From: JBOFMT01 sp051658525
Lineage (GTDB): Bacteria > Bacillota_I > Bacilli_A > Erysipelotrichales > Erysipelotrichaceae
Assembly (NCBI GenBank): GCA_051658525.1
Contig: JBOFMT010000025.1
Span: 1 to 19,367, forward strand
Length of the DNA: 19,367 nucleotides
Direction: 5' to 3'
Within the stretch, counting starts at the first letter, position 1. Each line of letters begins with the position of its first letter. Both the position numbers and the translations under genes were made by a program. Below, piece after piece: positions 1 to 8,532 of this stretch. The notes under the pieces are model-generated. The model had not been told where the DNA came from. It saw nothing but the letters and a program-made list of their open reading frames with translations, and made no database searches.

Positions 1-902
1 CCATTGTAGGCTTGTGCTAAGGTCTTTTCAAGTTTTGGTAACTTCGCTTTGTTTTTAACGATTTCCTTTTTCACAACTTTAAACAAGTCACCGGATTGTT
101 GACGAATCCGCTCTTGTTCTTCTACCACATCAAATAAAGCATCAATCCCATCCATGAGTGGAGCAGTAATCGGGGTTTGTTGTAGGTGGGTTAGTTCTAG
201 AATATGAAATACGCGCTTGGTTGTACTTGGGTAAGTATACAGGGTATGGGCGGTTGCAAGCATAGTTGCAATATCACTCCAAGCTGCGCCTTGCGCAAGG
301 CGGTGACGAACTTCTGTTTCTAGAATTTTACTAAATCCATAATACTGTGTTTGAAGACTTGCTTCTAGTTCAAGCGTAACACATAGGAATGGATTCTTTT
401 TTTCTTGTTGTTCTACAGGAACAAACTGTGCACCAGGATGAATGGTTCGTTTGTTTTCCAAAAAAGGAGGAATCCGTTTGATTGCATCAACGATACGTCC
501 ATCTGCATCGACAAGAATTAAGTTTGCATATTTTCCCATAAGTTCAACATAGAGGTAACGTAGATGTAAATCACCAAGTTCATTGCGAACGCGAATCGTA
601 AATTTCATCGCGCGATCGAGTCCAAGTTGTTCTACCCCTTCCATCGTTCCACCATCTAAAAATTTACGCAACACCATAATAAAGTTGGATGGTGTTTCAA
701 ACGTAGTGTAACGTTTGTTTGAAAAGTGAATGCGATTGTGTTGGGAGTGGGCTGAAATCATCAAAGTTTTTGATGAACGTTGTCCACGTAGTTGAAACAA
801 GGTGTCCGTGTCGCTGACACCTTGTATTTTATTGATTTTAGCGGGTAAAAAAGCTTGTATTTCCGCAATGCTTGCATGTAAAAATAATCCATCAAATGCC
901 AT
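1..902 (-). CDS. rqcH: Ribosome quality control protein RqcH (NFACT family), N-terminal part
   Basis: This is the first 300 codons of a gene that runs off the left edge, read from position 902 leftwards. RqcH (the bacterial Rqc2/NEMF homologue, formerly called a fibronectin-binding protein) binds obstructed 50S subunits carrying peptidyl-tRNA and recruits tRNA-Ala to add C-terminal alanine tails. The protein opens with MAFDGLFLHA, typical of the NFACT-N domain, and carries the conserved Asp-Arg pair at residues 96-97 (QLGLDRAMK), at almost the same place as the essential D97/R98 pair of the Bacillus subtilis protein. Residues from about 270 onward are charged and helical, consistent with the start of the coiled-coil arms. 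The family is usually about 550-580 aa, so roughly half is missing. The ATG at 902 follows a strong AGGAGGT at 914-908. Family assignment is confident; alanine-tailing activity is inferred. Confidence 0.93.
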   Translation of the reverse strand, partial: MAFDGLFLHASIAEIQAFLPAKINKIQGVSDTDTLFQLRGQRSSKTLMISAHSQHNRIHFSNKRYTTFETPSNFIMVLRKFLDGGTMEGVEQLGLDRAMKFTIRVRNELGDLHLRYLYVELMGKYANLILVDADGRIVDAIKRIPPFLENKRTIHPGAQFVPVEQQEKKNPFLCVTLELEASLQTQYYGFSKILETEVRHRLAQGAAWSDIATMLATAHTLYTYPSTTKRVFHILELTHLQQTPITAPLMDGIDALFDVVEEQERIRQQSGDLFKVVKKEIVKNKAKLPKLEKTLAQAYN

Positions 903-925
903 AACTTACCTCCTAGAGTAGGGTA

Positions 926-931
926 ATTATA
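926..931 (-). promoter_or_regulatory. Extended -10 promoter of rqcH
   Basis: On the minus strand there is a perfect TATAAT preceded by TGG, an extended -10 element, 23 bases upstream of the rqcH start codon. No good -35 hexamer is present at 16-18 bases upstream, as is usual for extended -10 promoters. Transcription would start close to the AGGAGGT ribosome binding site, leaving a very short leader. Confidence 0.7.
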
Positions 932-981
932 CCATAAATGCTGGAAGGAGCATAAGATTTAAGAAAAAAACAAAGTTTCAA

Positions 982-1010
982 TTGACATCAGGAAGAGCGC
1001 TCGTTAAAAT
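982..1010 (+). promoter_or_regulatory. Sigma-A promoter of gmk
   Basis: TTGACA at 982-987 and TAAAAT at 1005-1010 are separated by exactly 17 bases, a near-consensus housekeeping promoter. The predicted start is near 1017, about 20 bases before the chosen gmk ATG at 1038. It is arranged back to back with the rqcH promoter in the 135-base divergent intergenic region. Confidence 0.85.
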
Positions 1011-1037
1011 TATAGGAAACAAAGGTTGAGGTGTGTT

Positions 1038-1604
1038 ATGAAAAAAGGGTTGTTAATAATTATCAGTGGTCCAAGTGGCGTAGGAAAAGGAACGGTTCGT
1101 AATTTCTTTATGAACGATGAAACGTTGAACTTAGCGTATTCAATTTCGATGACGACGCGAAGTCCACGTGCAGGAGAAGTGGATGGTTTGGACTACATCT
1201 TTACAACCAAACAAGCATTTTTAGAATCGATTGAACAAGGTGATTTGTTGGAGTGGGCTGAATTTGTCGGCAATTACTATGGAACGCCATTGTCAGCGGT
1301 AAATAAATTGCGTGAACAAGGTAAAAATGTTGTGCTTGAAATTGAAGTACAAGGTGCAACGCAAGTCATTGAAAAATGTCCAGACGCCTTGACGATCTTC
1401 ATTGTTCCACCTAGCATGGAAGAACTAGAAAGTCGTATTCGTGGACGTCGTAGTGAAGCGGAAGAAATCGTACAAAAGCGCTTAGCAAAAGCAGCTGGAG
1501 AAATCGATAAGAAAAAAGATTATAAGTATGTGGTATGCAATCATGTACCAGAACATGCTGCAGAGGAAATCACAGCGATCATCAAAGAGAACATGGAAAA
1601 ATAA
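1038..1604 (+). CDS. gmk: Guanylate kinase
   Basis: A 188-aa cytosolic enzyme that phosphorylates GMP to GDP with ATP, in purine nucleotide synthesis and salvage. It begins with beta-strand MKKGLLIIISGPSGVGKGTV, whose GPSGVGKGT P-loop lies at residues 10-18. The GMP-binding segment follows (SISMTTRSPRAGEVDGLDY), then the EWAEFVGNYYGTP motif of the family and the arginine-rich lid region (SRIRGRRSEAEE). Length is slightly under the usual 200 aa. A longer reading from a TTG at 1026 is possible, but the ATG at 1038 gives the standard family start and is preceded by GAGGTG at 1028-1033. In many Bacillota gmk is followed by rpoZ and coaBC; here neither is present and the gene is closed by its own terminator before priA. 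Confidence 0.96.
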   Translation: MKKGLLIIISGPSGVGKGTVRNFFMNDETLNLAYSISMTTRSPRAGEVDGLDYIFTTKQAFLESIEQGDLLEWAEFVGNYYGTPLSAVNKLREQGKNVVLEIEVQGATQVIEKCPDALTIFIVPPSMEELESRIRGRRSEAEEIVQKRLAKAAGEIDKKKDYKYVVCNHVPEHAAEEITAIIKENMEK

Positions 1605-1628
1605 AGTACTACAGCCGTAGTACTTTTT
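1603..1628 (+). terminator. Rho-independent terminator of gmk
   Basis: An 8-bp stem (AGTACTAC at 1605-1612 with GTAGTACT at 1617-1624) closes an AGCC loop and is followed by a run of five T. The stem begins directly after the gmk stop codon, and further A-T pairs can extend it into the stop. Confidence 0.85.
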
Positions 1629-1635
1629 GCATGTA

Positions 1636-1644
1636 TGGTATAAT
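1636..1644 (+). promoter_or_regulatory. Extended -10 promoter of the priA operon
   Basis: TATAAT at 1639-1644 is preceded by TGG at 1636-1638, the same ATGGTATAAT core seen in front of rqcH. The position of a -35 box falls inside the gmk terminator stem and is poor. Transcription would begin near 1651, almost on the GGAGG ribosome binding site (1651-1655), so the leader is only about 11 bases. Confidence 0.7.
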
Positions 1645-1661
1645 AAGAGTGGAGGATAGAC

Positions 1662-3812
1662 ATGATCATAGCTGAAATTTTAACACAACACGCAACCATG
1701 GGATTAAACCGCACATTTACGTATGACGTAGATGGTTTTGCTGTGTCAATTGGGAGTCGTGTTGAGATTAATTTTGGTGGAAAAGATTTGATTGGTATCG
1801 TGCTTTCACTAACGGAAAGCTCTCAATCATTTGATTATGTCGTTAAAAAAATCAATCGGGTCATGGAAGCGGAAGTGTTTCTAAGTGAGGAATTGCTTGC
1901 CTTAGGACGCTTTATGGCACAAGCGTATATTACGCCGCTGATGGGGTGCTATCAAGCGATGTTGCCACCTGCCTTAAAGAACTTTAAAAACAAAGATAAA
2001 CGCGTACTTCGCGATGTTGTGGAGTTTGTGAAAACAGAGCCGATGAAAACAGCAAAACAGGATCTTGCTTTGGCTTATGTCAAACAAGTAGGCAGTGTAG
2101 ATAAGGCAGAATTTATCCGCCTCTATAAAAGTGTTGCCAAAGCAATCATTGCTACGGATTGTGTAGTGGTTGTTGCTAGGGAGCGCAAAGCCCGTTTAGA
2201 AGCGGTAGCTGCTTATGAAAAGCAAACGTTGACCAAAGCGCAACAAGCTGCCTTTGATCAGATTATCGCAAACAAGGATATTTATTTGTTACACGGTGTC
2301 ACCGGTTCTGGAAAGACCGAAGTGTTTTTGCACTTAGCACAACACTATCTAGATAAGGACGAACAAGTCTTAATCCTAGTTCCTGAGATATCCTTAACCA
2401 AACAAATGATTGACCGCGTGAAGGGACGCTTTGGAAAGCGAGTAGCCATTTATCACTCGCATCTTTCCGCCCAAGAAAAATACGAACAGTATCGTTTGGT
2501 TCAAGATGGAGAAGTTGATATCGTCGTAGGAACACGTTCCGCTATTTTTATGCCGTTTCATACATTGGGTCTAATTGTGATGGATGAAGAACACGATACA
2601 AGTTACAAACAAGATCGTAACCCCAAATATCATGCTTTGGACATTGCGAAACAACGCGCCAGCTATCATGGAGCGAATTTGGTGTTAGCAAGTGCGACAC
2701 CAAGTCTGGAGTCCTATGCAAGAGCGTTAAAAAAAGTATATCAACTTGTGGAATTAAAGGAGCGTATCAATCAAAGTATGCCAAGTGTTGAACTTGTAGA
2801 TATGATGCAAGAAGTACGACGTGGTGGTAATGCTCATCTATCCCAAGCCTTATTGGAAGCAATGGGCGCTGCCCTAGAGCGTAAAGAGCAAATCATTTTA
2901 TTACTCAATCGTCGTGGTTTTGCTAGCCAACGGCGTTGTATGCAGTGTGGGGATGTACGTGCTTGTCCCCATTGTGAAGTTCCCTTAACCTATCATAAAG
3001 CCGATCAACATTTGCATTGTCATTATTGTGGCTATGAAGAAAGCCCACAATACCACTGTCCAGTATGCCGCGCTACGAGTTATGCGCTATTGGGTATGGG
3101 GACACAACGTCTAGTGGAAGAGGTACAAGCGCATTTTAGTGAAGCGAAGATCTTGCGGATGGATTATGATACCACCCGTTTAAAAAACTCGCATACTGCG
3201 ATACTACAAGATTTTGAAGCACATAAAGCGGATATTTTGGTGGGAACGCAAATGATTGCTAAGGGATTGGATTTTGAAAATGTTACCTTAGTCGGTATCG
3301 TCAATGCCGATGATGCTTTGATGAGTCCAAGTTATCTTTCTACGTTTCGTACCTTCTCCTTACTTGTACAAGCGAGTGGACGAAGCGGACGTAGTGAGAA
3401 ACAAGGACGGGTCATTTTACAGGCATACAATCCCGATCATTATGCCTTGGTCGATGCCTTAGCTGCGAACTATTTGGATTTCTTCCAAAAGGAAATGCGG
3501 TTTCGGCACCTAGCACAATACCCACCCTATGTATATATGTCGAGTATTAGTGTTTCTGGTATTCATGAACAGCAAGTCAGTGCTTATGCCCATACGTTAA
3601 AACAACTCGTAAGTGCAGAACAAGCAGTGCATGTGATTGGTCCAAGTGTCCTACAAAAACGCAATGACCTATATCGGGTTCGCTTGATGGTCAAAGCCAA
3701 ACAAGAACAACACTTGCAAGTTCTTGGAGCAAAGGTGATGGAGTATCATCTAGCAAATAAATCAAGATTGCAAGTATCAATCGATCTACATCCACAAGAT
3801 CTAGAGTCATAA
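1662..3812 (+). CDS. priA: Primosomal replication restart helicase PriA
   Basis: A 716-aa superfamily 2 DNA helicase that reloads the replicative helicase at stalled forks. The N-terminal third is the 3'-end DNA-binding and winged-helix region. Walker A is at residues 215-220 (GSGKTE) inside HGVTGSGKTEV; the DEEH Walker B box is at 308-311, and ASATPS at 343-348 is motif III. Eight zinc-binding cysteines are all present: C426, C429, C435, C438, C453, C456, C466 and C469. Motif V is GTQMIAKGLDF at about 528-538. Motif VI reads ASGRSGR (571-577) where most PriA proteins have VAGRAGR, a conservative variation. The length is at the short end of the family. The ATG at 1662 follows GGAGG with a 6-base gap. 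It heads the operon; coaBC, def and fmt, common neighbours in other Bacillota, are absent. Confidence 0.97.
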   Translation: MIIAEILTQHATMGLNRTFTYDVDGFAVSIGSRVEINFGGKDLIGIVLSLTESSQSFDYVVKKINRVMEAEVFLSEELLALGRFMAQAYITPLMGCYQAMLPPALKNFKNKDKRVLRDVVEFVKTEPMKTAKQDLALAYVKQVGSVDKAEFIRLYKSVAKAIIATDCVVVVARERKARLEAVAAYEKQTLTKAQQAAFDQIIANKDIYLLHGVTGSGKTEVFLHLAQHYLDKDEQVLILVPEISLTKQMIDRVKGRFGKRVAIYHSHLSAQEKYEQYRLVQDGEVDIVVGTRSAIFMPFHTLGLIVMDEEHDTSYKQDRNPKYHALDIAKQRASYHGANLVLASATPSLESYARALKKVYQLVELKERINQSMPSVELVDMMQEVRRGGNAHLSQALLEAMGAALERKEQIILLLNRRGFASQRRCMQCGDVRACPHCEVPLTYHKADQHLHCHYCGYEESPQYHCPVCRATSYALLGMGTQRLVEEVQAHFSEAKILRMDYDTTRLKNSHTAILQDFEAHKADILVGTQMIAKGLDFENVTLVGIVNADDALMSPSYLSTFRTFSLLVQASGRSGRSEKQGRVILQAYNPDHYALVDALAANYLDFFQKEMRFRHLAQYPPYVYMSSISVSGIHEQQVSAYAHTLKQLVSAEQAVHVIGPSVLQKRNDLYRVRLMVKAKQEQHLQVLGAKVMEYHLANKSRLQVSIDLHPQDLES

Positions 3813-3824
3813 GAGGAGATTAGA

Positions 3825-5060
3825 ATGTCAACAAGAGAAATCGTATTGGATGCCTTAGTACAAATTGTCGAGGCTCGTCGTTATAGCAATTTGGTATTGC
3901 GTACAAGTTTAGAAGGGTTGCGAGAAGATGATAAACGTTTGATTACCTACATCGTTTATGGAACCTTGCAAAACGATCGTTATTTACGCTATCAATATGC
4001 AACTATGTTAGAAAAAACCTTACCAGAAGAAATCATGTTGTTGTTGGATTTTTCCATCTATCAATTGTTATTTATGAGTAAAATTCCAAGCTATGCTGTC
4101 GTTAGTGAGGCAGTAGCCATTGCGAAGAAACGTAAAAGTGGACGTTATGCAAAAGTAGTTAATGCCATTTTACGCCAAGTGATGCGCAACGGAATCAAAG
4201 CGGTAGAAGGGGATGAGTTTACCCGTCTTGCCCTAACTACATCACACCCAATGTGGTTAGTAAATATGTGGAAAAAACAGTATGGAGAAGAAGTAACGCG
4301 TTTGTTATGTCATGATAATACGTTAACTCCACTCAATATGGGACGTTTGAATACGCTACAAGCAACGCGTAGTGAATTGGAAGCACAAGGGTTTACTCTG
4401 TTTGCGGATGATTGTTATACGTATGATGGAAGCATTGCAGCAACACCTGCCTATGAAAGTGGAGCCATCCTGATTCAAGATTATGCATCACAAAAGATAG
4501 CACCGTTTTTAGCTCCAAAACCAACTGATCTTGTACTGGATGCTTGCGCAGCACCGGGTACAAAAACAAGTCATTTGGCACAAGTGATGCAAAACCAGGG
4601 AGAAATTATCGCCTTGGATTTACATGAACACCGTGTAGAACTCATCAAGCAAGGATTACAACGTTTGCATATTCATAATGTCAAAGCGATGCAAGGGGAT
4701 GCAACAAAGTTAGCAAGTCTCTTTCCTGAAGTGATGTTTGATAAGATTTTAGTGGATGCGCCTTGTACGGGTTATGGGGTCATGAAACGTAAATGCGATA
4801 TCAAAGTTCACCTAAAACCAGAAGACATGGATGGGATTATCCAAATCCAACGTGAAATTTTGGATAGTGCAGCTGAAGTATTAAAACCGGGTGGGAGTAT
4901 GGTATACTCAACCTGTACCTTAAATAAAAAAGAAAATGAATTCCAAGTCAAAGCCTTTTTAGACCGTCATCCTGATTTTGTACTCGTAAAAGAAGAAACC
5001 ATCTTCCCTTATACGATGCAAAGTGATGGATTCTATATGGCAAAACTTGAAAAAAAATAG
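3825..5060 (+). CDS. rsmB: 16S rRNA (cytosine-C5)-methyltransferase RsmB
   Basis: A 411-aa enzyme expected to methylate cytosine 967 (E. coli numbering) of 16S rRNA using S-adenosylmethionine. Residues 1 to about 125 form the NusB-like RNA-binding domain typical of RsmB (DDKRLITYIVYGTL). The catalytic Rossmann domain carries the SAM site DACAAPGTKT (239-248) and the acidic strand end ALDLHEHR (263-270). The two family cysteines are present: C314 in DAPCTGYG, which helps release product, and C364 in YSTCTL, the attacking nucleophile. Length matches the family (about 430-450 aa). The gene starts 12 bases after priA and has an AGAGGAGA ribosome binding site. In most related bacteria def and fmt sit between priA and rsmB; here they are missing from this spot. 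Confidence 0.96.
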   Translation: MSTREIVLDALVQIVEARRYSNLVLRTSLEGLREDDKRLITYIVYGTLQNDRYLRYQYATMLEKTLPEEIMLLLDFSIYQLLFMSKIPSYAVVSEAVAIAKKRKSGRYAKVVNAILRQVMRNGIKAVEGDEFTRLALTTSHPMWLVNMWKKQYGEEVTRLLCHDNTLTPLNMGRLNTLQATRSELEAQGFTLFADDCYTYDGSIAATPAYESGAILIQDYASQKIAPFLAPKPTDLVLDACAAPGTKTSHLAQVMQNQGEIIALDLHEHRVELIKQGLQRLHIHNVKAMQGDATKLASLFPEVMFDKILVDAPCTGYGVMKRKCDIKVHLKPEDMDGIIQIQREILDSAAEVLKPGGSMVYSTCTLNKKENEFQVKAFLDRHPDFVLVKEETIFPYTMQSDGFYMAKLEKK

Positions 5061-5075
5061 AAATGGAAGAACCTT

Positions 5076-6107
5076 ATGAAAAGTTTATATGATTTTAGTT
5101 TTGTGCAACTTCAAGAAATGGCAGTTGCACGTGGATGGAAGAAATTTCATGCCCAACAAATGTTTGAATGGTTGTATCGCAAACGTGTCAATACGATTGA
5201 TGAAATGAGCAATGTAGCGAAAACAACAAGAGAAGTGCTAGAACAAAACTATACGCTAGAACCACTGAAATGTATTACCAAACAAGTGTCTAGCGATGGA
5301 ACTACCAAGTACTTGTTTGAACTACAAGATGGTTACTTAATCGAAACGGTTTTAATGTTGTATGAATATGGGCGCAGTGTTTGTGTTACAAGCCAAGTGG
5401 GTTGTAATATGGGTTGTAGTTTTTGTGCGAGTGGTTTGTTGAAAAAGAAACGCGATTTAACTAGCGGTGAAATGGTTGCCCAAGTAATGGCGGTACAACG
5501 TGACTTAGACGCACAAGAAGAGCGTGTCAGTCATGTGGTTGTTATGGGAACGGGAGAACCTTTTGATAACTATGACAACGTCTTAACCTTTTTAGAAACG
5601 ATCAATCACGACCGAGGTTTTGCTATTGGAGCCCGTCATTTAACGATTTCAACGTGTGGCTTGGTGCCGAAAATTCGTGAATTTGCTGATGGAAGATACC
5701 AATACAATCTTGCAATTTCCCTACATGCACCAAACGATGCCTTGCGTTCACAGTTGATGCCAATCAACCATGCCTATCCACTCAAAGAGTTGATGGAATC
5801 GTTACAGTATTATGGTGAAAAGAACAATCGTCGCTTAACATTTGAATACATCTTATTGAAAGGGGTCAATGATTTGGATCAACATGTTGAGGAGTTGGCA
5901 AAATTAATGCGCGGTGTGAATGCCTATATTAACTTGATTCCTTACAATGAAGTTGATGAACATGGTTTCCGAAGTGTCGACCGTAAAAAAGCAATGTTGT
6001 TCTACGATAAATTAATGAAAAAAGGGGTGCGTTGTACCATTCGAAAAGAACATGGTGGAGATATTGATGCAGCCTGTGGTCAATTGCGTGCGAAACACGA
6101 ACAATAG
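5076..6107 (+). CDS. rlmN: Dual-specificity rRNA/tRNA adenine-C2 methyltransferase RlmN
   Basis: A 343-aa radical SAM methyltransferase that makes 2-methyladenosine at A2503 of 23S rRNA and A37 of some tRNAs, supporting translational accuracy. The iron-sulphur cluster cysteines are C110, C114 and C117 (CNMGCSFC). The two mechanistic cysteines are also present: C103 (CVTSQVGC), seven residues before the cluster as in E. coli, and C334 in DAACGQL, the residue that carries the transient methyl group. GTGEP at 158-162 is the SAM-binding motif. Retention of both extra cysteines and the RlmN-style C-terminus argues against Cfr, although Cfr shares much of this fold. It starts 15 bases after rsmB with a modest GGAAG ribosome binding site; an out-of-frame ATG at 5063 is not used. 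Confidence 0.96.
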   Translation: MKSLYDFSFVQLQEMAVARGWKKFHAQQMFEWLYRKRVNTIDEMSNVAKTTREVLEQNYTLEPLKCITKQVSSDGTTKYLFELQDGYLIETVLMLYEYGRSVCVTSQVGCNMGCSFCASGLLKKKRDLTSGEMVAQVMAVQRDLDAQEERVSHVVVMGTGEPFDNYDNVLTFLETINHDRGFAIGARHLTISTCGLVPKIREFADGRYQYNLAISLHAPNDALRSQLMPINHAYPLKELMESLQYYGEKNNRRLTFEYILLKGVNDLDQHVEELAKLMRGVNAYINLIPYNEVDEHGFRSVDRKKAMLFYDKLMKKGVRCTIRKEHGGDIDAACGQLRAKHEQ

Positions 6108-6118
6108 GGGGTAATGAT

Positions 6119-6841
6119 ATGAATGCGTATGGAGTAAGTGACATTGGTTTAAAACGAAAAATCAACCAGGATATGTTTGTGATTTGTTACAACGACAAAC
6201 ACGATCTTATTGGCATTATTTGTGATGGCATCGGTGGGGGCAAGGCCGGTGATGTTGCTGCGAAAATGGCGTGTGATTATATGGAACAACGTTTTTGCAA
6301 TAACCCGGATTTAAGCAGTGATAGCAATGTCATCGCTTGGATTGAAGAATGTGTCTTTGCTTGTAATAAATGGATTTTTCAGACAGCAAAACAAAATGAA
6401 GACTATGCAGGTATGGGAACAACGATGGTAGGATTTATCAAAGTGAAAGAAGAAACCTATATTTTCAATGCGGGAGATTCTCGTGTTTATGCAATGTATG
6501 ATTCTTTGATTTTGCTAACACAAGATCATAACCTCAAAGAAGATTTAATCTCCGCAGGGGAAATGAGTGAAGAACAAGCTCTTACGCATCCACATCGTAA
6601 TATGTTAACCAATGCCATTGGTATTTGGGAACAAAATAAAGTAGATATTGAAAAAATTAGACCAGGATATTCCATGCTGTTGTTAAGTAGTGATGGGTTA
6701 CATGGTTTGGTTTCGTTACAACAAATAGAAAAAATGATCCGCAATGATATGGATTTGGTTTCCAAGGCCAATTTGTTGGTGGAAAGTGCCAAATTGCACG
6801 GTGGAACAGATAATATCACCGTCATTTTAGCGAAAGTATAA
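6119..6841 (+). CDS. prpC: PP2C-type Ser/Thr protein phosphatase (Stp/PrpC)
   Basis: A 240-aa cytosolic metal-dependent phosphatase that removes phosphate from PrkC and its substrates. All PP2C motifs are in order: NQD at 16-18, CDGIGGGKAGD at 35-45, GMGTT at 98-102, NAGDSR at 117-122, QDH at 135-137, SSDGLHG at 190-196 and GGTDNIT at 228-234. The metal-binding aspartates D18, D36, D192 and D231 are present. The motif DGIGG replaces the common DGMGG. The gene follows rlmN after 11 bases, with AGGGGGT as ribosome binding site, and is 13 bases ahead of the kinase gene, the classic phosphatase-kinase pair of Bacillota. Function is confident; the name stp would be equally valid. Confidence 0.95.
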   Translation: MNAYGVSDIGLKRKINQDMFVICYNDKHDLIGIICDGIGGGKAGDVAAKMACDYMEQRFCNNPDLSSDSNVIAWIEECVFACNKWIFQTAKQNEDYAGMGTTMVGFIKVKEETYIFNAGDSRVYAMYDSLILLTQDHNLKEDLISAGEMSEEQALTHPHRNMLTNAIGIWEQNKVDIEKIRPGYSMLLLSSDGLHGLVSLQQIEKMIRNDMDLVSKANLLVESAKLHGGTDNITVILAKV

Positions 6842-6854
6842 GGTAGGTGCGCTT

Positions 6855-8531
6855 ATGATTAAGAAAATAGCCGATCGCTATCGAGTGATCAAAAGCCTTG
6901 GTGAAGGTGGAATGGCGGATGTCTACCTAGCACACGATGAAATTTTGCAACGCGATGTTGCGATTAAAATTTTACGTGGAGATATGTCGAGCGATCCGAT
7001 TACCCTCTTGCGATTCCAAAGGGAAGCAAGTGCGGTTAGCAAATTGTCTCACCCTAATGTGGTGGAAATCTATGATGTAGGACAGTTTGAATCACGTCAT
7101 TATATCGTAATGGAATACGTTCCAGGAAAAACATTAAAACAGCTCATTATGTTGCGTGGTGCACTCGATAAAGTCGAAGCGGTAGACATTATGAAACAAC
7201 TTGTTTCTGCTGTCGGCCATGCACATGAAATGAATATCATCCATCGAGATATCAAACCTCAAAATGTACTCGTTAAAGATGATGGTACAGTGAAGATTAC
7301 CGATTTTGGAATTGCTTTGGCGCACGATGCTGTCCAATTAACGCAAAGTGATGCGGTACTAGGAAGTGCTCATTATCTTGCGCCGGAAACCACACGTGGT
7401 GAACAAGCTAGCAATCAAATCGATCTTTATGCTTTGGGTATTGTTTTTTATGAAATGTTGCGTGGGCAACCACCATTCAAGGGAGAGAATCCGGTACAAA
7501 TTGCAATGAAACATCTAAAGGAAGAAGTACCTTCTATTTTAGAGTTTAATCCAACGTTACCGCAAAGTATTGATAATATTATTAAAAAAGCCACGGTAAA
7601 AAATCGAAATCAACGCTATGAAAGTTCTGCTGCACTACTAGTGGACTTGGAACGATGTTTATTACCCGCTTATCAAAATGAAGCAGCCGTTAGTTTTGTT
7701 AGTGAAGGTGATGATGATAAAACCATCATATTAGAACGTACTGGTACACCACGAGAAGTCGAGGAAGAAGTGGTACAAAAACCAAAGAAAAGTAGAACGC
7801 AAACCATCATTGGAATCTTGTTGATTACCATTTCAGCAATTGCGATTGGGGCGATGATTTTCTTTAGTGGATTGTTAACCAATTTTAATATGAACAAAAC
7901 GCAAGTCATTCCTGATGTTTCAAATTACACCATTGTACAAGCAACGGAGATGTTAACGAATTTAGGGTTTACGGTATCAACAAGTATCAAAGAAGAATTG
8001 CATGATACCATTCCTGTTGGTCACATCATTAGCACCAATCCTGGGATTGGCAGCGAACAAAGTGTTGGTACGACCATCCAATTGACCGTTTCCAAAGGAC
8101 AACCGTTTATTATTGATAATTATGTAGGAATGAAACTAGAAGAGGTAGAAGCCTTATTGAGTTCTTTAAATTTAAGTATTTCCAAAGAGTATCGTCCGGA
8201 TAAGGACAATAGTTTTGGAACAATCTTAGAACAATCGATTTTATTGCCGGGCACTAGTATTGACCCAAGCAAAGCAAACAACATTAAATTCGTAATTGCA
8301 AGCAATCCAGAGTTTGTAATTCCTGATATCAAAGGTGTGAGTATTGAACAAGCCCAAGCAACCTTAGAAGGTCTTGGAGCGAAGGTTAATCTCTCACAAC
8401 TATCAACAGAAGGTATGAGTGAAGAAGAGCTGGAACTGATTGAAAAAGGAGTTGTAATCGATACGAATCCATCTGTTGGAACGCTTTACATCCAAAACTA
8501 TGGTTTGAGTATAACGATCTACTATTATTAA
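6855..8531 (+). CDS. prkC: PASTA-domain eukaryotic-type Ser/Thr protein kinase PrkC
   Basis: A 558-aa membrane kinase. The cytosolic kinase domain (about 1-270) has the glycine loop GEGGMADV at 16-23, the ATP lysine K38 (VAIK), catalytic HRDIKPQN at 130-137 with D132, the DFG at 150-152 and the APE end of the activation loop at 176-178. A charged linker leads to one transmembrane helix at about 317-339. Outside the cell lie three PASTA repeats at about 350-413, 415-482 and 484-557, which in related kinases bind muropeptides or lipid II. Homologues phosphorylate translation and division factors, including RsgA, whose gene is next. The ribosome binding site is AAGGTAGGTG at 6840-6849. The usual length is 580-670 aa, so it is a little short but complete. 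Confidence 0.95.
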   Translation: MIKKIADRYRVIKSLGEGGMADVYLAHDEILQRDVAIKILRGDMSSDPITLLRFQREASAVSKLSHPNVVEIYDVGQFESRHYIVMEYVPGKTLKQLIMLRGALDKVEAVDIMKQLVSAVGHAHEMNIIHRDIKPQNVLVKDDGTVKITDFGIALAHDAVQLTQSDAVLGSAHYLAPETTRGEQASNQIDLYALGIVFYEMLRGQPPFKGENPVQIAMKHLKEEVPSILEFNPTLPQSIDNIIKKATVKNRNQRYESSAALLVDLERCLLPAYQNEAAVSFVSEGDDDKTIILERTGTPREVEEEVVQKPKKSRTQTIIGILLITISAIAIGAMIFFSGLLTNFNMNKTQVIPDVSNYTIVQATEMLTNLGFTVSTSIKEELHDTIPVGHIISTNPGIGSEQSVGTTIQLTVSKGQPFIIDNYVGMKLEEVEALLSSLNLSISKEYRPDKDNSFGTILEQSILLPGTSIDPSKANNIKFVIASNPEFVIPDIKGVSIEQAQATLEGLGAKVNLSQLSTEGMSEEELELIEKGVVIDTNPSVGTLYIQNYGLSITIYYY

Positions 8532-8532
8532 T

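Noticed and set aside
1026..1037. TTG start for gmk, 12 bases earlier
   Set aside because: The ATG at 1038 gives the standard protein start and has GAGGTG just upstream; the TTG lies about 9 bases from the predicted transcription start with no room for a ribosome binding site.
5063..5075. An earlier ATG for rlmN at 5063
   Set aside because: It is in a different reading frame; the ATG at 5076 gives the full RlmN protein.
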